Source: Selenomonas sp. | GTDB lineage: Bacteria; Bacillota; Negativicutes; Selenomonadales; Selenomonadaceae | Assembly: GCA_022482925.1 (NCBI GenBank) | Contig: JAKVOG010000010.1 | Coordinates: forward strand, 1 to 64,000 | Reading direction: 5' to 3' | DNA: 64,000 nucleotides | Shown here: in pieces, positions 50,399-59,422 of the stretch | Numbering within the stretch: the stretch's first letter is position 1 | How the letters are laid out: the number at the start of each line of letters is the position of its first letter | Made by a program: the position numbers and the translations under genes | Notes under the pieces: model-generated | What the model was told of the DNA's origin: nothing | Seen by the model: the letters and a program-made list of their open reading frames with translations, nothing else | The model's database searches: none

Positions 50399-50599
50399 TC
50401 AGCAATCCATCAACTCATCAAGCTCTATCCCATGGGATCTGAGTTCCCCGACATTCAATGTGTGACAATCTAATTCATAGGCCATTTTATCCCAGACTGT
50501 GTCAGCCCTGACATCCTGCCGTAAATCATTTACCTCTTTCAGCAGCTCCTGGATCTTTTCGCATAGTGAATCACATGGATCGGACTTATGCTCATCCAT
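50399..50599 (-). CDS. Small acidic protein of unknown function
   Basis: 66 aa, MDEHKSDPCDSLCEKIQELL and onward, with a probable amphipathic helix (EKIQELLKEVNDLRQDV) and three Cys. I do not recognise the family. It has its own promoter at 50654-50682, GAGGTGGG about ten bases before the ATG, and its own terminator, so it is likely a real monocistronic gene. The length and helix are compatible with a small regulatory protein (Spo0E-type length), but the Spo0E signature SQELD is absent. Confidence 0.65.
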   Translation of the reverse strand: MDEHKSDPCDSLCEKIQELLKEVNDLRQDVRADTVWDKMAYELDCHTLNVGELRSHGIELDELMDC

Positions 50600-50653
50600 T
50601 CGCTATATCCCACCTCTCTGCTGTTGTATATACCCTCTCGCATTGCTAAAGCA

Positions 50654-50682
50654 ATTATATTACAGGTTTTCTGAAAATGCAA
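50654..50682 (-). promoter_or_regulatory. Promoter of the small 66-aa gene
   Basis: Minus strand TTGCAT (50677-50682), 17-bp spacer, TATAAT (50654-50659). An ATTGC-TTTA-GCAAT inverted repeat at 50642-50655 overlaps the start region and could be an operator. Confidence 0.65.
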
Positions 50683-50725
50683 TCATTCCAGGAAACTCTA
50701 ATCCGATCATCAGAAACGCACTGTC

Positions 50726-51613
50726 TCACTGACGGGCCAGAATGAACACCGTCAACAGAATACAAGCACTGCCCAGAAAATCCAGCCAACCGAATGACTG
50801 ACCTAATAATGCCACGGACAGGATGATAGCCGTCAGCGGCTCCACTGAAGCCAGCACACCAGCCTCACCAGGCTGAATATACTTCGTGCTGCCCAAGTAG
50901 AACCAAAACGCCAGCACCGAGCCAAAGATAATCACATAGAGAAATACCGCCAGCGATAACGACGTCCAGCTCCCCTGGAATGCCCAGGGCGGTGCGATAA
51001 ATGAGAGTGCCAGACCTCCGAGCAGCATGCCCCAGCCTACGATGAGCGTCGCCCGCCATTGCCGGATCAGCCGCTTAGGCGTCAGCGTATAGACAGCCCC
51101 GGAAACCCCTGAGACAATTCCCCAGATCAGCGCCGGCAATGGAATCGTCAATGTTCCCGGCTCGCCATGCGTCACTAAAAGAAAAGTACCGCCAATGGCC
51201 AGCAGTACACATAGCAGTTCAACCGGCCGCGGCAGCTGATGGTTCCTGAGTGCCACATACAGGACAATAAATGCCGGCATCAGATATTGCAGGACAGTAG
51301 CCGCTGCTGCATTGCCATAAGCGATGCAGGCAAAATACGAATACTGCACAATGAGCATTCCGACCCAGGCAAAGGTCAAAAGTTCCCGGACATTCTGCCG
51401 CTCTTTCCAGACACTCCAGATATCGCCCTTATGCTGCGCAGCGTCAATAGCCAGAAGGATAATTCCTGCCAGCAACATCCGCGCAGTCACCAGCCAGCCA
51501 GTCGCAAAACCACAGTCCTGCAGCAGTACCTGACCAGCCACGCCGGACCCGCCCCAGAAGCTGCCGCCGGCTACCGCCAGCAGCACGCCTTTTTTTCGAT
51601 TACTTAAATTCAT
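50726..51613 (-). CDS. EamA/DMT family transporter
   Basis: 295 aa with ten predicted membrane helices in two EamA repeats (first from GVLLAVAGGSFWGGSGVAGQ, second from ALIWGIVSGVSGAVYTLTP). Such proteins export amino acids or other metabolites. Seventeen bases after the nitroreductase gene, same strand. Substrate not predictable. Confidence 0.88.
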   Translation of the reverse strand: MNLSNRKKGVLLAVAGGSFWGGSGVAGQVLLQDCGFATGWLVTARMLLAGIILLAIDAAQHKGDIWSVWKERQNVRELLTFAWVGMLIVQYSYFACIAYGNAAAATVLQYLMPAFIVLYVALRNHQLPRPVELLCVLLAIGGTFLLVTHGEPGTLTIPLPALIWGIVSGVSGAVYTLTPKRLIRQWRATLIVGWGMLLGGLALSFIAPPWAFQGSWTSLSLAVFLYVIIFGSVLAFWFYLGSTKYIQPGEAGVLASVEPLTAIILSVALLGQSFGWLDFLGSACILLTVFILARQ

Positions 51614-51629
51614 TGATTATACAAATCCC

Positions 51630-52235
51630 TCAGTCGATATAGGTAACAGCATTCCCCTTCAACGGCAATCCCTGCCGATTTGGCAAGCCATCCGCTGTAG
51701 CCGAATAGCCAATACTCACCGCGCCAAACGGTATCTCATCATCAGCCATTCCCAGATTACGCAAATATGACAGGATCACCGGATTGTCCTGCAGCCAGCG
51801 CAGCTGATTGATCCAGCAGGTACCAAGATCGAGTGCATTGGCCGCCAGCATCATGTTCTGTATGGCAATGGAAGTATCAGCAAAATTATTGCCATAGCCT
51901 TTCTTATTGGCCACCACGATAAGGATAGGCGCATTATACTTAAATACATAAGTGCCTTTCTTCGACAGCTTGATCGCGCCCCCCATATCATCGCTATTCG
52001 CCTCGGTAATCTCCATCCTGGCAAATTCCTGACGAACCAGAGCCACGAGCTCTGCGAGCACTTCCGGTTTCCGGATCACAAGGAAATGATTCTGCTGCTT
52101 ATTCTTGCCACTCGGTGCCTGACGCCCAGCCTCGATGACCTGCCTCAGCAGCTCATCTGCCACCAGTTCCGGCTTAAACTTCCGCGTACTGTGCCGGGTC
52201 GCGATGCAATCCAGCATTGCCTTCTGATTTTCCAT
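51630..52235 (-). CDS. Nitroreductase family protein
   Basis: 201-aa FMN flavoprotein: CIATRHSTRKFKPELVADE, IEAGRQAPSGKNKQQNHF (FMN phosphate loop), NALDLGTCWINQLRW and IPFGAVSIGYSAT. Reduces nitroaromatics or quinone-like compounds in vitro in the family; physiological substrate unknown. GGAGG before the ATG. Confidence 0.9.
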   Translation of the reverse strand: MENQKAMLDCIATRHSTRKFKPELVADELLRQVIEAGRQAPSGKNKQQNHFLVIRKPEVLAELVALVRQEFARMEITEANSDDMGGAIKLSKKGTYVFKYNAPILIVVANKKGYGNNFADTSIAIQNMMLAANALDLGTCWINQLRWLQDNPVILSYLRNLGMADDEIPFGAVSIGYSATADGLPNRQGLPLKGNAVTYID

Positions 52236-52291
52236 GAGGATTCCTCCCTTGTGTTAATTCAACTCTTTTATTTTATTTCGACGACGATAAA

Positions 52292-52332
52292 GAAAAACCT
52301 GCCCCGCTGAACTGAATATTCAGCAGGACAGG
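52292..52332 (-). terminator. Terminator of htpG
   Basis: CCTGTCCTGCTGAA / TTCAGCGGGGCAGG stem (one mismatch), tail TTTTTC on the minus strand, 15 bases past the htpG stop. Confidence 0.85.
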
Positions 52333-52346
52333 CTGCAATGCCATAT

Positions 52347-54310
52347 TTATTTCGCCATGAGTTTGGCAATCTTATTCGCAAAGTCAACCGGATTCTCTGG
52401 CAGGATGCCTTCAATCAGGAGTGCCTGCGTATAAAGCAGGTCGCAGTAATCCTTGAAGTCCTGGCTGTCTTTACCCGCTTCATGCAGGCTCTGCAGACGC
52501 TGGAACAGCTCATGATGCGGATTAATCTCAAGGATGCGTTTTGCCTTGAACATCGGATTATTCATCTCCGCAAAAGTCTGCTCCATCGAAAGTGACGGGC
52601 CGGCTTCATCGGCTACGAGGCAGACCGCACTGGATTTCAGACGGGCCGATACCTTGACATCTGCTACCTTGTCCGTCAGGCTCTCCTTGATATCCTTCAG
52701 CAGATCATCATTCTTCTTCTGGATATCTTCTGTTTCTTCTTGACTTCCTTGCTCTCAGCATCATCGAGGTCCAGATCACCACGGCTGATGGAATGGAACT
52801 GCTTGCCATCATATTCGCGCAGCGTCTCGATGCAGAATTCATCGACCGGATCCAGCAGATACAGTACCTCAAGCCCCTTATCACGCAGTGTCTCCATCTG
52901 CGGCAGATGCTCGATGGTCTCTTTATCCTTGGCCGTTGCATAATAGATCTTCTTCTGGCTCTCCGGCATGCGCTCTACATATTCTTTAAGCGATACCAGT
53001 TTGCTGTCTTTCGAAGTCATGAACAGCAGCAGGTCTTTGAGCTTATCAATGGTATCATTGCCGGCATACATGCTGTTATAGACACCGATCTTCAGAGACT
53101 TGCCATACTCGCCCCAGAACTTTTCATAGTCCTCACGCTTATTCTTCATCTTACGGGCCAGGCTCTTGAGGATATTCTTCTCCAGCGCCTTACCGATAAC
53201 CTTGAGCTCACGGCTCTGCTGCAGCAGCTCGCGGGAGATGTTGAGCGAGAGATCCGGAGAATCCACCAGGCCCTTTACGAAGCGCAGGTAGTCCGGCAAC
53301 AGGTCTTTACATTTATCCATGATGAAGACATGGCGGGAATAGAGCTGCACGCCCGGCTCATAGTCCGTATGATAAAGATTGAACGGTGCATGTGCCGGAA
53401 TGGCCAGCAGTGCCGTATACTCTACGGAGCCCTCAGCCTTCGTATGGAATACTTCCATCGGCTTTTCCCACTCATGGAACTGATTCTTGAAGAACTCTTC
53501 GTATTCCTCATCCTTGATGTCGGACTTATTGCGCGTCCACAGCGGCTGCATGGAGTTCAGCGTACGCAGCTCAATGTGTTTTACCTTGTCTGCGCCTTCG
53601 ATTTCCTTGCCATCTTTATCCTTTGGCGTTTCCTCGATCTCGAAATTCATCTTGATCGGGTAACGGACATAGTCGCTGTACTTCTTGACGAGGCTCTCGA
53701 GCTTATACGTATCGGTGTAGTTCTCCTCCGTGCTGTCGCCGTAGAAGTCCTTGCCGAGCTCGATCGTGATGCTCGTGCCGCGTTTCTCCTGGTCGCAGTC
53801 CTCAATGGTGTAGGAACCATCACCAGCCGACTCCCAGCGCGTTGCCTGCTTCTCGCCGGCTTTACGGGTCACGATGGTAACTTTATCCGCTACCATGAAG
53901 GCCGAATAGAAACCGACACCGAACTGACCGATGAGTTCCTTATCCGTGCTTCCTTCCCCATTCTCGCTGGCTTCCTTGGCTTTCTTGAGCTGCTCCATGA
54001 ACGCTTTCGTACCGGATTTTGCGATGGTACCGATATTTTCCACGACTTCCTCGCGGCTCATGCCGATACCGTTATCGGTAATCGTCAGGGTATGCTTCTC
54101 CGCATCCGGCTGCAGGAAGATCTCAAAGCTGTCATCGCCTTCCAGCAGGTCGCGGTTCGTCAGGCTCTCGAAATGAACCTTGTCGATAGCATCCGATGCG
54201 TTGGAGATAAGCTCACGCAGGAAAATCTCGTGATTCGTATAGATGGAGTGGATCATCAGGTCCAGGAGCTGTTTAGTCTCGGCCTGAAATTCATGGGTTT
54301 CTTTTGCCAT
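52347..54310 (-). CDS. htpG: Hsp90-family chaperone HtpG, frameshifted
   Basis: About 654 aa. ATP-binding N domain: EIFLRELISNASDAIDK, DNGIGMSREEVVENIGTIAK, GQFGVGFYSAFMVA; middle domain with FNLYHTDYEPGVQLYSRHVF; dimerisation domain after the break. One A appears lost near 52737 (codons after SKEVKK), after which the frame resumes ETEDIQKKNDDLLKD and runs to 52347. Start 54310 (MAKETHEF) is set by AAAGGCAG; ten further upstream residues are unlikely. Preceded by a promoter and CIRCE. Confidence 0.95.
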
Positions 54311-54355
54311 TTCAATCTGCCTTTCTTTATATGGATTCATGATTTGCGGAATTTG

Positions 54356-54382
54356 TTAGCACTCTATATCTCCGAGTGCTAA
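54356..54382 (-). promoter_or_regulatory. CIRCE operator (HrcA site) before htpG
   Basis: Perfect CIRCE inverted repeat: TTAGCACTC, nine bases, GAGTGCTAA. It lies just downstream of the htpG -10, where HrcA repression would keep expression low until heat shock. Confidence 0.96.
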
Positions 54383-54394
54383 CGTACGATTCAT

Positions 54395-54423
54395 AGTATA
54401 CGACAGAAATGACAAAAAGTCAA
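54395..54423 (-). promoter_or_regulatory. htpG promoter
   Basis: Minus strand TTGACT (54418-54423), 17-bp spacer, TATACT (54395-54400): near-consensus housekeeping promoter, 13 bases upstream of CIRCE. Confidence 0.88.
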
Positions 54424-55197
54424 ACGCATACTTCGTAGCATCTAGGTAAACTGAAATAGGTCACTCAGTCCATCGAAGAAGCACCAAGGCTAGGTACGAT
54501 CAACCCCGCTCAGACAAAGTTCGGAGAACGAGTATATATAACACAGCAAAGGAGCGCTTAGTTCGAGGAAATTAGATCGCCGCGGGGGCAGCGCATAGCC
54601 AACATTCCGCTGAGGTAACCTGCTAGAAAAAATTTTAGGCTTTAATTAATCATTGAAAAAGCACTTAAACGCGCTTCGCTTAAACGAAAGTCTTTTTCAA
54701 GGAAGGGTGGTAGCCTAAAATTTTTTCCTTAACGCAGAACACCAAACGCTCCATTTATGGCTATGCGCTGCCCCCGCGGCTGGGCTCGATGTACCGATGG
54801 TTGCTTTTCTCTAAATCAGCTACATTGCGGGTTCTTCCATTGATGCTGAAATCCCACCAACCTGCTCGAACCGAACTAAAACCTACCGTCAGAAAGAGAA
54901 CCATTTAAAAGCCGTTACTAATCGACGGCGGGCGAGGGGAACACTATTTCTTTTGGCTGGAACGACTGCCATAGGCTGGCACGCCGTAGGGACCTGCTAG
55001 ATCCGTCGATTCGTTGCGGCGCCGTGGTACCGGCGCGTCAGCTAAGTAAATACTATCTTCTCAGGGCGGGACATTTAGTGCAGGACGAAAAAAATAGTTC
55101 CACCGAACCCCGTGCTGAGCCTGTGCCGACTCGTCACCTGTAACTTATCTTGCCAGCCTACCTCAACCTACCTCGTTTCTCTTCTGTAACTTCCAGT
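54424..55197. ncRNA. ORF-free block with large nested secondary structure, candidate structured RNA
   Basis: No ORF of 60 codons in any frame, in a window that is otherwise almost fully coding. Perfect inverted pairs: 21 bp (54580-54600 with 54759-54779), nested 15 bp (54627-54641 with 54712-54726), nested 9 bp (54653-54661 with 54692-54700), plus CTGC/GCAG extending the middle stem. Outside this arm: 9 bp (54920-54928 with 55003-55011), 7 bp (54561-54567 with 54865-54871), 6 bp (54470-54475 with 54795-54800) and a hairpin at 55019-55036. Some pairs cross, suggesting pseudoknots. Strand unclear; no strong promoter or terminator seen. Not recognisable as tmRNA, RNase P RNA, 6S or SRP RNA. Could instead be a mobile-element remnant. 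Confidence 0.5.
54580..54779. repeat. 200-bp nested inverted repeat
   Basis: Three concentric perfect stems of 21, 15 and 9 bp separated by asymmetric internal loops, the outer stem GC-rich (CCGCGGGGGCAGC...) and the middle stem AT-rich (AAAAAATTTTAGGCT). No target-site duplication flanks the outer stem. Confidence 0.92.
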
Positions 55198-55896
55198 TTA
55201 TGGGGTCAGTGACCAGAACAGTCCAAGGAATTTCCTCAAGCTGTCCGTCCAGATGAGAATGCCCAGCAAGATCATGAAAGCACCGGCTAACATCTGAATT
55301 TTGGGCAGATGCGCATATAAAGGACGCAGCCGGCTTAAATATTTCTGCCATACCACAGTCAACAGAAAAAATGGCAACGAGAATCCCAACGAATAAATGA
55401 ACAGCAACCAGGCCCCTACCCCAACCGTTGCCGTCTCACCCGCATACCATAAGATAGCCGCCAGAACCGGTCCGGTACATGGTGTCCACCCAACCGTAAA
55501 GGCCATGCCCAATAGCAGCGAACTGAACGGACCTGTAAACTTATGCCGCAGGAACGGACGATGCTCACTCAGCAACAGCTTTGACCTGATGACTCCCATC
55601 ATAAATACGCCCATAAGGATCAGCAGGACAGCTCCAATACGCCGTACGATATCCTGATACTCCCACAACCATCGTCCTGCAAAAGAAGCGGTAGCTCCCA
55701 TCAGGACAAACATCAGTATAAATCCCAGGATAAAACTGATTCCGTTCCGGTAAAGCTGCCACTTCCCCTGTTTTTCGCCGCTGCCCTGTGCCAGGATCAG
55801 CGAATAGGTAGGCAACATTGGCAGTACACATGGCGATGCAAACGAAATTAATCCTGCCAGAAATGCACCCAAATAAGTGATATTACTCAATTCCAT
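55198..55896 (-). CDS. ccdA: Cytochrome c biogenesis protein CcdA
   Basis: 232-aa membrane thiol-disulfide transporter with six predicted helices. Both conserved cysteines are present, in ISFASPCVLPMLPTYSLILA and TVGWTPCTGPVLAAILWYAG. Passes reducing power across the membrane to the thioredoxin encoded next upstream. No cytochrome c synthesis genes in view, so general periplasmic thiol reduction is more likely. Confidence 0.94.
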   Translation of the reverse strand: MELSNITYLGAFLAGLISFASPCVLPMLPTYSLILAQGSGEKQGKWQLYRNGISFILGFILMFVLMGATASFAGRWLWEYQDIVRRIGAVLLILMGVFMMGVIRSKLLLSEHRPFLRHKFTGPFSSLLLGMAFTVGWTPCTGPVLAAILWYAGETATVGVGAWLLFIYSLGFSLPFFLLTVVWQKYLSRLRPLYAHLPKIQMLAGAFMILLGILIWTDSLRKFLGLFWSLTP

Positions 55897-55901
55897 ATAC
55901 T

Positions 55902-56459
55902 TTAGCCTTTCTCAATGCTCTGTAATACCTTTTCCAGTTCAGCCCTGGTTGTCGCACCAGATTTACGGAAACGGATGACTCCTTTAGCATCTACCACAAT
56001 CGTTGTCGGAATATCACGTACCTTGAACAAATGCCCTGCCTCACCATTCACGTCAAAGAGCAACGGAAACGTATAGCCTTGCTCCTGTATGAAAGAAGCG
56101 GCCTTTTCTTTCGGCTCTTCCATATTGATCGCATAAAAAGCTACCTTATCCTGATCTGCCTGATAGAAGGCTTCCATATCCGGCATCTCTGCCCGGCAGG
56201 GCGGGCACCAGCTGGCCCAGAAGTTCAGGACATAGATCCGGCCGATCTCATCTTTATTGACAGCAGCCTTCTCCCCTTTATCGTTTTCCAGCGTAAAAGT
56301 TGGTGCCTGATGCCCCACTGTCACGCCGACGTCTGATTCCTGCGCGGTCTCTGCTGTAGTCTGCTGCCTGTGATGTACGTTCTGCCAGGCTTCATAGCAA
56401 TTATAAATGCTCAAAGCCAATAAAATCACACCTACTGCTGCAAGTACTTTCCTGTTCAT
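55902..56459 (-). CDS. Membrane-anchored TlpA/ResA-type thioredoxin
   Basis: 185 aa: N-terminal membrane anchor (VLAAVGVILLALSIYNCYEA), then a thioredoxin fold with active site NFWASWCPPCRAEMPDMEAF and cis-proline segment VRDIPTTIVVDAKG. Faces the periplasm and should receive electrons from CcdA, five bases downstream. ATG 56459 follows GGAGGAAA. Confidence 0.92.
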   Translation of the reverse strand: MNRKVLAAVGVILLALSIYNCYEAWQNVHHRQQTTAETAQESDVGVTVGHQAPTFTLENDKGEKAAVNKDEIGRIYVLNFWASWCPPCRAEMPDMEAFYQADQDKVAFYAINMEEPKEKAASFIQEQGYTFPLLFDVNGEAGHLFKVRDIPTTIVVDAKGVIRFRKSGATTRAELEKVLQSIEKG

Positions 56460-56627
56460 GACTATTTCCTCCATCGTTTACATCTACTATCGTCAGCCTC
56501 TTTTCAATCCTCACTGCCATCGCCGGACATCAGGATTCTATGTTGTCTTATTATAGCAATATACCTCTGATATGACCAGCCACAGCACCATTTATTTTTA
56601 TTCGCCGACGCCTTCCATGATATAGAG

Positions 56628-56654
56628 AAAGAGCTGCCATTCCGGCAGCTCTTT
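56628..56654 (-). terminator. Hairpin after the asparaginase gene
   Basis: Perfect 11-bp stem AAAGAGCTGCC / GGCAGCTCTTT, 5-base loop; weak tail CTCTATATC. Confidence 0.65.
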
Positions 56655-56709
56655 AAGGGGTTTAATCAATTAGCAGTATATCGTATATCCATTGGGGAAT
56701 GGTTTATAC

Positions 56710-57780
56710 TCAATATTTGTGGAACATATCCTGAATAGCTTTCAGGTCATGGGTCTTCGTCAGAGCCAGCTGCAGGAGGATACGTGCCTTCTGCGGGTTC
56801 AGGGAATCGCCATCGATGAAATGCTCATCAATGTAGGACTGCTCAGCCGGAATGACGGAGCCAGTACCTACACGGGAACTGCGGACTACAACAATACCAG
56901 CAGCCGTTGCTTTAGCAAGAGCTGCCTCGGCATTCTTGTGTACAGAGCCATTACCCGTGCCAGCGTAGATGATGCCTTTGACACCAGCCTTGATAGCAGC
57001 ATCCACAAAAAGGGAATCGTCATTGGCCGTACCATAGATCACCTTGACATACGGCAGTTCGCTGAGATTCGATACATCGAACTCAGTCTTGGCCGTATGG
57101 ATACGCGTGGAATCGCGATAGATTTCTGGTACACCATCATTGACATAACCCAGCGCACCCAGTTCCGGCGTCTTGAACGTATCAACCGACGTCGTATTCG
57201 TCTTCGTGACATCACGGGCACCGTTGATCTGATCGTTCAGCACAACCAGCACACCATGGCCGACTGCTTTCGGGCTGGCAGCGACGCGGACTGCATTCAG
57301 CAGATTCATCGGGCCATCTGCACTGATTGCCGTAGCCGGACGCATTGCGCCTGTAATAACTACCGGTTTGTTGCTCTTGACCGTCAGGTTCAGGAAATAC
57401 GCCGTTTCCTCCAGCGTATCCGTACCGTGCGTGATCACAATCCCGTTCACATCGCCACGGGACAGCAGTTCATTGCAGCGCTTGGACAATTTCAGCCAGA
57501 TATCATTTGTCATGTCCTTACTGTCGATGCTGCAGATCTGCTCGCCGCTGACATTCGCATAATTCTTGACTTCCGGAACCGCATTGATCAGTACATCGAT
57601 TCCCAGGGCACCGGCCTTATAACCTGTCGTAGCAGTATCGGATGCAGCACTGCCGGCAATCGTTCCTCCGGTTGCCAGGATCTTCACATTCGGTTTGTCA
57701 CTGGCAGCGGCAAATGCACACTGGACACCCAGCAGCATCATTGCCATCGTCATAAGAATTACTGAGACTCTTGATTTCAC
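56710..57780 (-). CDS. ansB: Periplasmic L-asparaginase (type II)
   Basis: 356 aa with a signal peptide ending near ...GVQCAFAA. Active-site Thr motifs KILATGGTIAGSA and GIVITHGTDTLEETAYFL, and KPVVITGAMRPATAISADGP. Splits Asn to Asp and ammonia outside the cytoplasm, feeding aspartate and so fumarate respiration. GTG 57780 is chosen because GGGAGGA precedes it; a longer reading adds a basic stretch. TATAAT at 57855-57860 may be its -10. Confidence 0.94.
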   Translation of the reverse strand: MKSRVSVILMTMAMMLLGVQCAFAAASDKPNVKILATGGTIAGSAASDTATTGYKAGALGIDVLINAVPEVKNYANVSGEQICSIDSKDMTNDIWLKLSKRCNELLSRGDVNGIVITHGTDTLEETAYFLNLTVKSNKPVVITGAMRPATAISADGPMNLLNAVRVAASPKAVGHGVLVVLNDQINGARDVTKTNTTSVDTFKTPELGALGYVNDGVPEIYRDSTRIHTAKTEFDVSNLSELPYVKVIYGTANDDSLFVDAAIKAGVKGIIYAGTGNGSVHKNAEAALAKATAAGIVVVRSSRVGTGSVIPAEQSYIDEHFIDGDSLNPQKARILLQLALTKTHDLKAIQDMFHKY

Positions 57781-57904
57781 AAAAATTCCTCCCTTTTTCT
57801 TTCCCCACAGCCTTCCCCAAAGCCGTGGCATAGATAATTAAAACCTATGCTACGATTATAGACAGCTATCTACTGAAAACTATAGAAAAACTACTAAAAA
57901 CTAC

Positions 57905-57937
57905 AAAAGCCCGCCACATGAATATCATGCGACGGGC
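57905..57937 (-). terminator. Terminator of the DapF-like gene
   Basis: GCCCGTCGCATG / CATGTGGCGGGC stem (one wobble), tail TTTTGTAG on the minus strand. Confidence 0.82.
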
Positions 57938-57964
57938 AGGAGTCCATTTTCAGTGTCTGTTTGT

Positions 57965-58300
57965 TCAACCAGCGACAGACACACTCACAGCATCAGCCTG
58001 ACGGAGCTGGCCGACGAAATGTTCCGTTACGTGAAGCTCGAAATCCTCACGGCTGCGGGACAGCACGCGGTAATCCTCAGCCGTCATCTCCTGCTGTATG
58101 CCATCTGCCGTATAAACACGGAAGGAAGGAATCTCTTCGGTCCCTGTGAAGATGATGATGCGATCGGCGCCAATGCCCTGATGACGGTCGGCCAGCAGAC
58201 GAATCGCACCTGCTCCTGGCATGAAACCTGCTGTACCATCAAGTACCATAATCTCTTTATCCTCCACCAGATAACTACGCACTAACATCATCTCTGTCAC
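57965..58300 (-). CDS. DapF N-terminal-half-like small protein
   Basis: 111 aa. IRLLADRHQGIGADRIIIFT and FRVYTADGIQQEM recall the diaminopimelate epimerase segment (cDRH.GiGaDG ... FNADGSEAEMCGNG), but the CGN with the catalytic Cys is missing and the protein stops after about half of DapF. It has its own terminator. It could be a degenerate or repurposed epimerase half, or one protomer of a split enzyme. Start GTG 58300 or ATG 58291, both near GGTGA. Confidence 0.6.
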   Translation of the reverse strand: MTEMMLVRSYLVEDKEIMVLDGTAGFMPGAGAIRLLADRHQGIGADRIIIFTGTEEIPSFRVYTADGIQQEMTAEDYRVLSRSREDFELHVTEHFVGQLRQADAVSVSVAG

Positions 58301-58482
58301 CGGCCTTTCTAAAACGCTCTGCCTTCACGGCTCTTTCTTTTCGATGATTTTATTATAGCAATCTTTTATTTGCAATAAAAGCTCAAAATATGCTCCAGAT
58401 ATTGCATATCGTGTTTTCCCCTTGTTATTTTTAGATGCATTTGGTAAAGTAAACATAATATTTGAAGTTCCGAGGTGCTAGT

Positions 58483-59331
58483 TTGAAAGATTACGAGAAG
58501 AAAGGCTATCTGGTCAGCGATTTCCGGGTATTCCGCCTGAAGGATGCTTCGCTGAAGCCGATTCCGTTCCATTATCACGATTTTCATAAGATCATCCTCT
58601 TCCTGGACGGTGATGTTGACTACGTCATTGAAGGCAAGACGTACCACCTGGCGGCCAGGGATATCGTCTTTGTCTCGGCTGGTGAAATCCATCGGCCGAT
58701 TTTCCTGCCGAGCAAGGCGGCCTACGAACGCATTGTCATCTACGTTGCACCGGATTTCCTGCAACGCTGGCAGGAACAGGGCCGTGAGCATGCCGATCTG
58801 GCCCACTGCTTCCAGCAGGCACGCGAAACCGCCAGTGTCATGCATCAGGCCCCAGGAACCAATCATGACCTCCTCTTCCATATGGAACGCCTCGAGCGGG
58901 CGGCCCGTGGCGAGGGATTTGCCAATGGACTCTATACAGAGCTTGTGTTCATCGAGTTCATGATCCTGCTGAACCGATCGCTTGAAGATCACGAGCTGGC
59001 CGGTCTCGACAATGCCTCCTATGATCCAAAGATACAGGAAATCCTCGCTTATATCAACCAGCATCTGGCCGAAACCCTGAGCGTAGACGATCTGGCCTCC
59101 CATGCCTATATGAGCAAATTCTACCTCATGCGCAAGTTCAAAGCAGACACCGGCTATGGCATCCACCAGTATATCCGCAGCAAACGCCTGCTGCTTGCCC
59201 GTGATCTCCTGAAGACTGATCTGCCGATTACCCAGATCAGTGCAGAAGTTGGCTTTGCCGACTACTCGACATTCTCACGAGCCTTCAAGGAAATGTTCCA
59301 GTGCTCCCCCCGTGAATACCGGGCAAAATAA
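58483..59331 (+). CDS. AraC family transcriptional regulator with cupin sensor
   Basis: 282 aa. N-terminal cupin-like ligand domain (PFHYHDFHKIILFLDGDVDY, VFVSAGEIHRPIF) and two C-terminal HTH motifs (LSVDDLASHAYMSKFYLMRK and ITQISAEVGFADYSTFSRAF). Start TTG 58483 behind GAGGTG; a TTG 21 bases upstream lacks a site. Sugar or small-molecule sensing is usual. Target genes unknown; it is divergent from the DapF-like gene. Confidence 0.9.
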   Translation: MKDYEKKGYLVSDFRVFRLKDASLKPIPFHYHDFHKIILFLDGDVDYVIEGKTYHLAARDIVFVSAGEIHRPIFLPSKAAYERIVIYVAPDFLQRWQEQGREHADLAHCFQQARETASVMHQAPGTNHDLLFHMERLERAARGEGFANGLYTELVFIEFMILLNRSLEDHELAGLDNASYDPKIQEILAYINQHLAETLSVDDLASHAYMSKFYLMRKFKADTGYGIHQYIRSKRLLLARDLLKTDLPITQISAEVGFADYSTFSRAFKEMFQCSPREYRAK

Positions 59332-59353
59332 CCACATGACAAAACATACGCTA

Positions 59354-59403
59354 AAACAGCCCCGAACGAATCACCTGTAAAGGTAATCCGTCCGGGGCTG
59401 TTG
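59354..59403. terminator. Bidirectional terminator
   Basis: Long stem AACAGCCCCG ... CGGGGCTGTT with inner ATTACCT-type pairing, between convergent AraC and mrp genes; T-rich on both sides. Confidence 0.85.
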
Positions 59404-59422
59404 TTCACTTTGATCCCAATGC

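Noticed and set aside
54700-54716. T-box-like string AAGGGTGGTA in the ORF-free block
   Set aside because: No specifier stem, no downstream aminoacyl or amino-acid gene on that strand, and the string is used in the middle of the nested repeat.
54580-54779. Reading the nested repeat as a MITE
   Set aside because: No target-site duplication flanks the outer stem and no matching transposase ends are visible.
55036-55085. Group I intron-like ACTAAATG and AAGATAGT segments on the minus strand of the ORF-free block
   Set aside because: They can pair over four bases like P7, but no P/Q elements or splice context were found and the block interrupts no gene.
54424-55197. tmRNA, RNase P RNA, 6S RNA or SRP RNA
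   Set aside because: The conserved sequences of these RNAs (for example the tmRNA tRNA-like ends or the RNase P GAGGAAAGTCC element) are absent on both strands.
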